Below, piece after piece: positions 9,368-15,623 of a stretch of 16,994 nt of DNA. The notes beneath the pieces are model-generated. The model was not told where the DNA came from. It did no database searches and saw only the letters and a program-made list of their open reading frames with translations. The DNA is from DASQFU01 sp035632955 (GTDB lineage: Bacteria; Eisenbacteria; RBG-16-71-46): NCBI GenBank assembly GCA_035632955.1, contig DASQFU010000179.1:1-16994 (forward strand). Direction: 5' to 3'. Made by a program: the position numbers and the translations under genes. Position 1 is the first letter of the stretch; every line of letters begins with the position of its first letter.

Positions 9368-9691
9368 ATGTGGAGCGATGCCTGGGCCCAATCCGGCGGC
9401 AGCTCGCCGCCCGACCCGCTGATCGGGACGCTGATCCAGCTCGGACAGTTCGTGCCGCTGCTCCTGATTCTCTATTTCCTGCTGATCCGGCCGCAGCAGC
9501 AGAAGCAGAAGACCATGGAGAAGATGCTCAAGGCGCTGAAGAAGGGCGACCGCGTGCTCACGACCGGCGGCATCTACGGCATCGTGGTCGGCGTCGACGA
9601 CGCGAAGGCCGTCGTGCGCATCGCCGAGGACATCAAGGTCGAGTTCGCCAAGAACGCGATCGTCCAGGTGCTCGCGGAGGAGAAGAAGTAA
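9368..9691 (+). CDS. yajC: Preprotein translocase accessory subunit YajC
   Basis: This 107-residue single-pass inner-membrane protein associates with SecDF at the Sec translocon. A hydrophobic helix spans about residues 24-40 (LGQFVPLLLILYFLLIRPQQ), ending in the signature RPQQQKQK. A small cytosolic domain follows with the family motif KKGDRVLTTGGIYGIV. ATG 9368 has GGAGG 10 nt upstream (9353-9357), inside a perfect palindrome GGAGGCCTCC (9353-9362). In many bacteria secD and secF follow directly; here the stop codon overlaps the def start by one base (TAATG), so SecDF must be encoded elsewhere if present. Confidence 0.95.
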   Translation: MWSDAWAQSGGSSPPDPLIGTLIQLGQFVPLLLILYFLLIRPQQQKQKTMEKMLKALKKGDRVLTTGGIYGIVVGVDDAKAVVRIAEDIKVEFAKNAIVQVLAEEKK

Positions 9692-10239
9692 TGGTGGTGC
9701 GGCCGGTGCGCCTTTACGGGGATCCGGTGCTGCGGAGGAAGGCGGTGGAAATCACCGAGCTGGACGACACGGTCCGGACCCTGGTCGCTGACATGCGGGA
9801 GACGATGCTCGCCTACCATGGCGTGGGGCTTGCGGCCAATCAGGTCGGCGTGCTGCAGCGCGTGCTGGTCGTCGACGTTCCGATCGAGAACGACCGGCGC
9901 GTCCAGCTCGCGCTCGTCAATCCGAAGCTCGAAGAGCGCAGCGGCTCCGAAGACGAGGAAGAAGGCTGTCTCTCGATCCCCGGCATCTTCGACGAGGTCC
10001 GGCGCTCCGCGCGGGTCCGGGTCAAGGCGTCGGACGAGCAAGGCCGGCCGCTCGATTTCATCGCGGAGGGATATCTGGCGCGCGCGATCCAGCACGAGGT
10101 CGACCATCTCGACGGGGTGCTGTTCGTCGACCGGCTGTCGATGCTCAAGCGCCAGTTCCTCCGCCGCTCACTCGAAGCGCTGGCGCGCGGCGAGCTGCCC
10201 GAGGACTACTCGCCTCCGGTCACGGGAGGCGCGATCTGA
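9691..10239 (+). CDS. def: Peptide deformylase
   Basis: Def removes the formyl group from the initiator Met of new proteins, the counterpart of the fmt gene next to it. All three family motifs are present in the 182-residue protein: GVGLAANQVG (44-53), EGCLSIPG (91-98, metal ligand Cys93) and QHEVDHLDG (134-142, metal ligands His135 and His139 with catalytic Glu136). The C-terminal tail (RRSLEALARGELPEDY...) is slightly longer than the minimal enzyme and may continue as a helix. Translation is coupled to yajC through TAATG. The last codons contain GGGAGG (10224-10229), which probably serves as the ribosome site for fmt. Confidence 0.96.
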   Translation: MVVRPVRLYGDPVLRRKAVEITELDDTVRTLVADMRETMLAYHGVGLAANQVGVLQRVLVVDVPIENDRRVQLALVNPKLEERSGSEDEEEGCLSIPGIFDEVRRSARVRVKASDEQGRPLDFIAEGYLARAIQHEVDHLDGVLFVDRLSMLKRQFLRRSLEALARGELPEDYSPPVTGGAI

Positions 10240-11195
10240 GCCGACCACGTGTCGTGTTCATGGGCACGCCCGAGTTCGCGGCGCCTTCGCTGCGGGCGCT
10301 GGCGGCGACGTGCGACCTGATCGCGGTCGTGACCCAGCCGGACCGTCCCCGAGGCCGCGGCCAGAGCCTCTCCGGCTCGCCCATCGCGCGACTCGCCCAG
10401 GAGCTGCAGGTGACGGTGCTGAAGCCCGAGAACCTCGCCGACGTCGGGGTGCGCGACCAGCTCGCCGCACTCGCTCCCGACCTGTTCGCCGTCGTGGCGT
10501 TCGGCGCCATCCTCTCTTCCGCGTTGCTCGCGGTGCCGCGACTCGGCAGCTTGAACCTGCATGGATCGTTGCTGCCCGAATACCGCGGCGCTTCGCCGGT
10601 CCAGCGCGCGCTGTGGGACGGCCGCGCCGGAACCGGCGTCACGACCCTGTGGATGGACGAAGGCATCGACACCGGCGACCTCGTGCTCCAGCGCTGGGAG
10701 CCGATCACGGCGGAGGACGACGCCGGAACCCTGGCAGCCCGGCTGGCCGAGCTCGGCGCGCCGCTGCTCGCGCGCAGCGTGCTGCTGGCACATTCGGGCG
10801 AAGCTCCGCGGCTGACCCAGGACCGGGCCGCCGGGAGCTACGCGCGCAAGCTCACGAAGCGCGACGGCATCGTCGATTGGAGTCGCGACGTGATCACGGT
10901 TTGGAACCGGCAGCGGGCCGTCACGCCCTGGCCCGGCGCCAGCACGGCGCATCACGGCCGGCACCTGCTGCTGCGCCGCACGCGTCCCGTGCATCTCCTG
11001 CCGGACGCCGGTGCGCCGGGAACGGTGCTCGAGGTGCGCGCAGACGGAATCGTGGTCGCGTGCGGCTCGGGGGCGCTGCTGGTATCGAGCGTGGTGCCGG
11101 AGGGCCGCGGCCAGCTCGGGGCAGCCGACTGGGCGCGCGGAGCACGGCTGCAGTCCGGCGATCACCTCGAAGCCGCGCGCGAGGCGCACGTATGA
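10236..11195 (+). CDS. fmt: Methionyl-tRNA formyltransferase (probable CTG start)
   Basis: Fmt formylates Met-tRNA(fMet) with 10-formyl-THF. Conserved features are VVFMGTPEFA, TQPDRPRGRG, and the catalytic segment LNLHGSLLPEYRG with Asn107 and His109, then GIDTGD with Asp145. A C-terminal tRNA-binding domain follows from about residue 210. The first standard start is GTG 10254, but it gives VFMGTPEFA and cuts off the first beta-strand. CTG 10236 gives MSRPRVVFMGTPEFA, overlaps the def stop as CTGA, and has GGGAGG exactly 6 nt upstream. It also places the catalytic residues within one position of E. coli numbering (106, 108, 144). I therefore annotate CTG; the 5' end is less certain than the gene itself (319 aa). 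It overlaps rsmB by ATGA. Confidence 0.93.
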   Translation: MSRPRVVFMGTPEFAAPSLRALAATCDLIAVVTQPDRPRGRGQSLSGSPIARLAQELQVTVLKPENLADVGVRDQLAALAPDLFAVVAFGAILSSALLAVPRLGSLNLHGSLLPEYRGASPVQRALWDGRAGTGVTTLWMDEGIDTGDLVLQRWEPITAEDDAGTLAARLAELGAPLLARSVLLAHSGEAPRLTQDRAAGSYARKLTKRDGIVDWSRDVITVWNRQRAVTPWPGASTAHHGRHLLLRRTRPVHLLPDAGAPGTVLEVRADGIVVACGSGALLVSSVVPEGRGQLGAADWARGARLQSGDHLEAAREAHV

Positions 11196-12748
11196 CGGGC
11201 TCCGCTTCTTCGGGACGGCCGAGCGGTCCGAGGCGCCGCGGACGGCGCCGTCCAGGCGGGCAGGCGTTCGCCGAGAATCGCTCGCGCCCGCTCTATCCCG
11301 ACGCCGGGCGCGCCAATCCGCGCCAGCGCGGTGGCCCGCGCCCCCCCGTGTCTCGCGGTCCGGCGCCGCGCCGCGGCGTTCCGCCGCCGGGTATGCCCAA
11401 GGTCCAGGAAGAACCGGAGGTCGTCCTTCCGGGCAACCCGCGCGAAGCGGCGCTCAAGATCCTGCACGCCGCCGACACGCGCAGCGCGTTCAGCGACCGC
11501 ATGCTCGACAGCGCCCACATGCGCGGCGGCGACCCGCGGGATCAAGCGCTGATGCACGAGCTCGTGAAAGGGACGCTGCGCTGGCGCGGCCGGATCGACT
11601 GGGTTCTCGACCGACTGCTCCACATCGGACTCTCTCAAGTGCAGCCGTGGATCAAGAACGTGCTGCGCATGGGCGCCTACCAGATCCTGTTCCTCGACCG
11701 CGTGCCGTCGCATGCCGCGGTCGACGAATCCGTGAAACTCGCCCACCAGTACGGCCATCCCGGTACCGCCGGCCTCGCCAACAGCGTGCTGCGCCGCCTG
11801 GTGGAGGAGAAGGATCAGATCGAGCTGCCGGCCGGCGATGATCCGGTCTCGCTCGCGATCTGGGGCTCGCATCCCGAGTGGCTGGTCGAACGGTGGCTCG
11901 ACGACTTCGGCATCGAGGCGACGCGCGGGCTGCTGATGGCGGACAACCGTCCGGCGCCGGTCGGGTTGCGCGTCAACCGGCTACGGGGAACTCGCGAGCA
12001 ACTGATCGAGCGCCTGGCCGCCGAGAATGTCGTCGCCCATCCGGCGAAGTTCTCGCCGGATCTCGTGTGGGTCGAGGGCCATCTTTCGCTCACGCGCCTC
12101 GACCTGTTCAAGCAGGGCTGGTGCACCGCCCAGGACGAGAGCGAGGCGCTGGTCTCGCGTCTGGTGGCGCCGCAGCCGCACGAACGGCTGCTCGATCTGT
12201 GCGCGGCGCCCGGCGGGAAGTGCACGCACCTGGCCGAGCTCATGGGCGACGAAGGCGAAGTGTGGGCGCTCGAGCGAGCCGAGAGCCGCGTGAGCTCCCT
12301 GCAGACGACCGTGGACCGGCTCGGCACGCACGCGGTGCACGTCGTGCAAGGCGACGGCCGGACCTACACTTTCCCGATGCCGTTCGATCGCGTGCTCGTG
12401 GACGCCCCGTGCTCGGGCCTCGGCGTGCTCGCGCGCCGCGCCGACGCGCGCTGGCGCAAGGGACCCGAAGTGCTCTCCGAGATGCCGCCGATCCAGCTCG
12501 AGCTGCTCGCGGCCGGCGGCCGCCGCGCGCGCCCCGGCGGCGTGCTGGTCTACAGCGTGTGCTCCTTCGAGCCGGAAGAAACCGTCGAGGTGGTCGAGCG
12601 CTTCCTGAGGCAGCAGCCTTCGTTCGTGCTCGAGAACGCGGCCGGACTGCTGCCCGACGAGATCGTGGACGAGCACGGCTTCATGCGCCTGCTGCCGCAC
12701 GTCCACGGCTGCGACGGAGCCTTCGCGGCGCGCTTCCGGCGGACATGA
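11192..12748 (+). CDS. rsmB: 16S rRNA (cytosine-967-C5)-methyltransferase RsmB-type
   Basis: RsmB methylates C967 of 16S rRNA using SAM. After a tail of about 75 residues, a NusB-like RNA-binding domain runs from about 82 to 210 (NPREAALKIL ... NSVLRRLV), followed by the family signature SHPEWLVERW (226-235). The methyltransferase domain has the SAM motif LLDLCAAPGGKCTHLAE (333-349). Motif IV is DAPCSG with Cys407, and motif VI is VYSVCSFEPEE with Cys457, the expected nucleophile. The protein is 518 aa, longer than the usual ~430-450. The excess is an N-terminal tail rich in Arg, Gly and Pro, likely disordered and possibly RNA-contacting. ATG 11192 overlaps the fmt stop as ATGA. A sister m5C methyltransferase is possible, but the NusB domain and fmt linkage favour RsmB. 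Confidence 0.93.
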   Translation: MTGSASSGRPSGPRRRGRRRPGGQAFAENRSRPLYPDAGRANPRQRGGPRPPVSRGPAPRRGVPPPGMPKVQEEPEVVLPGNPREAALKILHAADTRSAFSDRMLDSAHMRGGDPRDQALMHELVKGTLRWRGRIDWVLDRLLHIGLSQVQPWIKNVLRMGAYQILFLDRVPSHAAVDESVKLAHQYGHPGTAGLANSVLRRLVEEKDQIELPAGDDPVSLAIWGSHPEWLVERWLDDFGIEATRGLLMADNRPAPVGLRVNRLRGTREQLIERLAAENVVAHPAKFSPDLVWVEGHLSLTRLDLFKQGWCTAQDESEALVSRLVAPQPHERLLDLCAAPGGKCTHLAELMGDEGEVWALERAESRVSSLQTTVDRLGTHAVHVVQGDGRTYTFPMPFDRVLVDAPCSGLGVLARRADARWRKGPEVLSEMPPIQLELLAAGGRRARPGGVLVYSVCSFEPEETVEVVERFLRQQPSFVLENAAGLLPDEIVDEHGFMRLLPHVHGCDGAFAARFRRT

Positions 12749-13833
12749 ACGCCCGGCGCCGCCTCCGCAAACGCTATCCGACCGAGCGCGAAGGGTCGGA
12801 GCAGAATCCGTGGCTGCAACCGGCAGCCGAGGTGCCAGTGGCGGCCGGCCCGGACGTGGCCGGGGCCGCAGCGCCGGTCGTGGTCGAGATCCCACCGGTC
12901 GTCGAGCCAAAGCCCGCAGGAGCCGAGCCGCCGCCAGCCGAGTCCGAGCCGGTGGAGCCGGAAGCCACGGCCGCCGACATCGTGGTGGACGGGCCCGAAC
13001 CCGCCGAAATCGAGGTCGCACCGGCCGCCGCCGAATCAGCTCCAGCGGCAGAGATCGAGGCGTCGGATGCGGAGCCGGTGGCGGTGGCCGATCCGGCGCG
13101 GCTCCGGCGCCAGCGTCTGATCGCGGTGCTGTTGGGATTGCTGCTGCCGCTGATCGCGTTCGGCACCGGTCTCGCCCTGTTCAACAATCTCGTGATGCCG
13201 CGGCTGATCCACGGCGTCGGCCAGGTCCGCGTTCCCGAACTCACGAACCTGAACTTGGAGCAGGCGGAGCAGGCGCTGACCAGCTCCGGGCTTCAGCTCT
13301 CCCGGGCCGGTGAGCGGTTCGACCCGGGTGTGCCGCGCGGCTTCGTCCTCTCGCAGGATCCGGCCGCCGGGACCGAAGTGCGCGGCCGCAAGCGCGTCTC
13401 GGTCATGGTCAGTCTGGGCGAGGAGTTCAGCTCCGTGCCCGAGCTGTTCGGAGAATCGGAGCGCGGCGCCTTCCTGCTGCTCAAGGGCGCGGGCGTGAGG
13501 CCGGGCCGGATCACCCGAGCGCCCTCGGAGGACGTTGGCGAGGGGCTCGTGGTCGCGACCGATCCGCCGGCCGCGAGTGTGCTGCCTCACGCGCAGTCGG
13601 TCGCGCTGTTGATCTCGATCGGCGAGGGAGAAGTGAGCTTCGTCATGCCGGAGCTCTCGGGTCGGGAGATCGCGGGCGTGCGCCGGCAGCTCGAGGCGCT
13701 CGGATTTCGCGTCATCACTCCGGCCGGAGGTCCGTCGCTCGGCACGATCGTGTCGCAGAACCCGGCGCCGGGCTCGCGGATCATGCGCGCGACCACGATC
13801 ACGCTCGAGGCCACCGGGCGGATCATTCGGTGA
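12745..13833 (+). CDS. Single-pass membrane protein with three PASTA domains, no kinase domain
   Basis: The 362-residue product has four parts. Residues 1-120 are a cytoplasmic region with a basic start (RRRLRKR) and a Pro/Ala/Glu-rich acidic stretch. Residues about 125-150 are a transmembrane helix preceded by RLRRQR, so the N terminus should face the cytosol. Three PASTA repeats lie outside: about 160-225 (VRVPELTNLNLEQAEQALTS), 229-293 (SSVPELFGESERGAFLLLKG) and 297-357 (MPELSGREIAGVRRQLEALG). Each ends with the typical SQDP/TDPP/SQNP-PGS turn. PASTA domains bind peptidoglycan fragments in some kinases and penicillin-binding proteins. No kinase or transpeptidase motif is visible, so the role is unknown; cell-wall sensing or scaffolding is a guess. 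It is coupled to rsmB (ATGA) and rpe (GTGA). Confidence 0.88.
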   Translation: MNARRRLRKRYPTEREGSEQNPWLQPAAEVPVAAGPDVAGAAAPVVVEIPPVVEPKPAGAEPPPAESEPVEPEATAADIVVDGPEPAEIEVAPAAAESAPAAEIEASDAEPVAVADPARLRRQRLIAVLLGLLLPLIAFGTGLALFNNLVMPRLIHGVGQVRVPELTNLNLEQAEQALTSSGLQLSRAGERFDPGVPRGFVLSQDPAAGTEVRGRKRVSVMVSLGEEFSSVPELFGESERGAFLLLKGAGVRPGRITRAPSEDVGEGLVVATDPPAASVLPHAQSVALLISIGEGEVSFVMPELSGREIAGVRRQLEALGFRVITPAGGPSLGTIVSQNPAPGSRIMRATTITLEATGRIIR

Positions 13834-14507
13834 GCGCCGGGCGGTTGCCGCTGGCGCCGCCGATCGCGGCGCCCTCGATTCTTTCGGCGGACTTCTCGCG
13901 GCTGGCCGAGGCGCTGGCGCTGGTGGACCCGCAACGCGACTGGGTCCACTGCGACGTCATGGACAATCACTTCGTGCCGAACCTCACGTTCGGCCCGATC
14001 ATCGTTCGCGCGGTGCGCCGCCTCACGCCGGCGCTCGTCGACGTTCACCTGATGATCGACGAGCCGTTGCGGCTGATCCCGGAGTTCCGGAAAGCCGGAG
14101 CCGACGGCATCACGGTGCATTTCGAAGCCTGCCGGGACGTCGCGGCGACGTTGCAGGCGGTGCGGGACGCGGGTGCGCGGGTCGGGCTCGCCCTCCGGCC
14201 CGGGACCCCACTCGCCGCCGCCGAGCCGCATCTCGCCGAGCTGGATCTGGTGCTGGTCATGACCGTGGAACCGGGTTTCGGCGGCCAGCCGTTCCAGAGT
14301 GCGATGCTCGAGAAGGTGCGGGCCGCGGCGGCCTGGCGCCGCGAGCGCCAGGCGCGGTTTTTGATCGAAGTGGACGGGGGGATCGGGCCCGACACCGCTC
14401 GGCTCGCCCGCACCGCGGGGGCGGACGTGTTCGTCGCCGGCCACGCGATCTTTCGCCAGGACGCGCCTCGCATCGCGCTCGAAGCGCTCCGGGCCGCGAT
14501 CGCTTAG
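13830..14507 (+). CDS. rpe: Ribulose-phosphate 3-epimerase
   Basis: Rpe interconverts ribulose 5-phosphate and xylulose 5-phosphate in the pentose phosphate pathway. The 225-residue TIM barrel shows the family signatures: APSILSADFSRL near the N terminus, WVHCDVMDNHFVPNLTFGP, DVHLMIDEP, MTVEPGFGGQPF and IEVDGGIGPDTA. His and Asp in HCDVMD, His in DVHLMI and Asp in VDGGI are the usual metal ligands and acid/base pair. The DVMDNH motif replaces the common DVMDGH glycine with Asn. The GTG at 13830 overlaps the PASTA gene stop as GTGA and is the last gene of the operon. Confidence 0.96.
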   Translation: MSAGRLPLAPPIAAPSILSADFSRLAEALALVDPQRDWVHCDVMDNHFVPNLTFGPIIVRAVRRLTPALVDVHLMIDEPLRLIPEFRKAGADGITVHFEACRDVAATLQAVRDAGARVGLALRPGTPLAAAEPHLAELDLVLVMTVEPGFGGQPFQSAMLEKVRAAAAWRRERQARFLIEVDGGIGPDTARLARTAGADVFVAGHAIFRQDAPRIALEALRAAIA

Positions 14508-14552
14508 CGGGCGTTCGTCGCGGCGCACCAGCGAAGCCCTGAAAAACATCGA

Positions 14553-14579
14553 GCCATGGGCAGCAAAGCCGCCCATGGC
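14553..14579 (-). terminator. Hairpin between the convergent rpe and ferritin-like genes
   Basis: A perfect 9-bp inverted repeat (GCCATGGGC at 14553-14561, GCCCATGGC at 14571-14579) encloses a 9-nt loop. On the minus strand it is followed after 5 nt by GTTTTTC, so it suits termination of the ferritin-like gene. On the plus strand there is no T run, but it may still help end the rpe transcript. Confidence 0.6.
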
Positions 14580-14601
14580 CCTGTGCGTCCGATCCTCTTC
14601 G

Positions 14602-15210
14602 CTACTCTCGAGCGGCTGCCACGTTGATCGAAGACTCGGCGATGCCGGTCAGCGTCTTGTCCGCTTCAAACTCCTCGTCCAGCGACTGTTGCAGCAGATC
14701 GATGATCTTGCGCTCGCCCTTCTGCTCGGCCAGCGCGCGCAAGGTCCCGTACGCCGCGATCTCGTAGTGCTCGACCTTCTGTGCCGCCCCGATCAGGCCC
14801 GCGTCGAGGACGGCCGGCTCGAGATCCTCCTCGAACAGCTCCTTGCCCTCTTCGATCAGTCCCGCCATGCCCTTGCACACCTTGGTCGCGGGCTTCTCAT
14901 CGAGCAGCGCGAACACCTGCTCGAGGCGCTTGACGTGCTGTTCGGTGACGCCGAGGTGCTCTTCAAAAGCCGACTTTAGCTCGGGGGAGTTGGCTCCTTT
15001 CGCCATGCGCGGCAGGGCCCGCACGAGCTGCTTCTCGGCGTGATAGACGTCCTTGATGTTGCCGAGGAACAGCTTATCGAAGGATTCCGGGGTCATCCCG
15101 CCCTGATCACCGCCGGACTGGGCGCCCTTGCTGGTGTCCCGTCCCTTACCCTGACGCAGCCCGCTGAGCGACGCCTGACCGCGACGGTCGTTCGATTGAC
15201 GCTTTTCCAT
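14602..15210 (-). CDS. DUF892/YciF-type ferritin-like stress protein
   Basis: The 202-residue product contains a DUF892 four-helix ferritin-like domain from about residue 42 to 198. Likely metal-binding positions are Glu59 in KDVYHAEKQL, Glu90 and His92 in GVTEQHVKRLEQVF, Glu147, His148 and Glu150 in KVEHYEIAAYGTL, and Glu179, Glu180 and Glu182 in LDEEFEADK. YciE/YciF relatives are linked to osmotic and general stress; the reaction is not established. Residues 1-40 are an extra hydrophilic tail rich in Lys, Arg, Gln, Gly and Ser, probably disordered. ATG 15210 is chosen because GGGAGG lies 6 nt upstream; the open frame continues to 15429 but lacks such a site and looks non-coding. The gene stands alone, convergent with rpe. 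Confidence 0.92.
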   Translation of the reverse strand: MEKRQSNDRRGQASLSGLRQGKGRDTSKGAQSGGDQGGMTPESFDKLFLGNIKDVYHAEKQLVRALPRMAKGANSPELKSAFEEHLGVTEQHVKRLEQVFALLDEKPATKVCKGMAGLIEEGKELFEEDLEPAVLDAGLIGAAQKVEHYEIAAYGTLRALAEQKGERKIIDLLQQSLDEEFEADKTLTGIAESSINVAAARE

Positions 15211-15486
15211 GATGGCCCTCCCTGCGTGTGTTGCTTCCAGAGCGCGAGAAGTTCCCTCGGTGTTCTCCAAAGGGAGGCGCGTCTCGCGCGACTCGTCGTT
15301 GATGATCAGAAGCAACAAGCGAAAGTCGCAAGAGATATGCCCAAGGGAGCACGCCTTCGACGTTTTCAAGCGAGCCAAGCTAGATCTTGTTTTCACCTGG
15401 ACCTCGGTGACGGACAACTTCCGATTCACGATCCGAACGGCGCTGCGATCGCTGTAAGAGGTTCCGGGGCTTGTAACCTTGTCGGC

Positions 15487-15521
15487 GAATCAGGCGCTCG
15501 GTGAGCACCCGACGCTGATTC
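15487..15521. repeat. Long imperfect inverted repeat upstream of ffh
   Basis: GAATCA (15487-15492), GCG (15494-15496) and TCGG (15498-15501) pair with CCGA (15509-15512), CGC (15513-15515) and TGATTC (15516-15521). The result is 13 base pairs with two single-base bulges and a 7-nt loop. No T run follows on either strand, so it is not a typical terminator. It could be an operator or part of a small RNA. Confidence 0.5.
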
Positions 15522-15568
15522 AATGGGTCGCGAAAGCTCGCTTCGACTCCTTCGGCGGGCGCGGGAAT

Positions 15569-15597
15569 TTTTGCGCCCCTGCGGACTGTGCTATGTT
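15569..15597 (+). promoter_or_regulatory. Predicted promoter of ffh (extended -10)
   Basis: TATGTT (15592-15597) preceded by TGC gives an extended -10 element, the same style as the DUF362 promoter. TTTTGC (15569-15574) is a weak -35 at 17 bp. Transcription would start near 15604, leaving only about 20 nt before the GTG at 15624. TTCGCT-AG-AGCGAA (15604-15617) is a 14-bp inverted repeat that would fold in this short leader. Confidence 0.5.
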
Positions 15598-15623
15598 GCC
15601 CGCTTCGCTAGAGCGAAACGACC

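Larger units (their letters stand above)
15211..15623. other. 413-bp intergenic region between the divergent ferritin-like and ffh genes
   Basis: No convincing gene lies here; short open frames on both strands lack ribosome sites and look unlike proteins. It is visibly richer in A and T than the flanking genes. It holds an imperfect 13-bp stem at 15487-15521, a 6-bp inverted repeat at 15557-15578 and the ffh promoter. I could not pick a clear sigma-70 promoter for the ferritin-like gene, which may use an alternative sigma factor. Confidence 0.6.

Noticed and set aside
15211..15429. An N-terminal extension of the ferritin-like protein to 15429.
   Set aside because: GGGAGG precedes the ATG at 15210, while the extension has no ribosome site and does not resemble the family.
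15557..15578. GGGCGC...GCGCCC inverted repeat at the ffh -35 region, considered as an operator.
   Set aside because: It is only 6 bp of pure G+C with a 10-nt loop, likely by chance in sequence of this composition.
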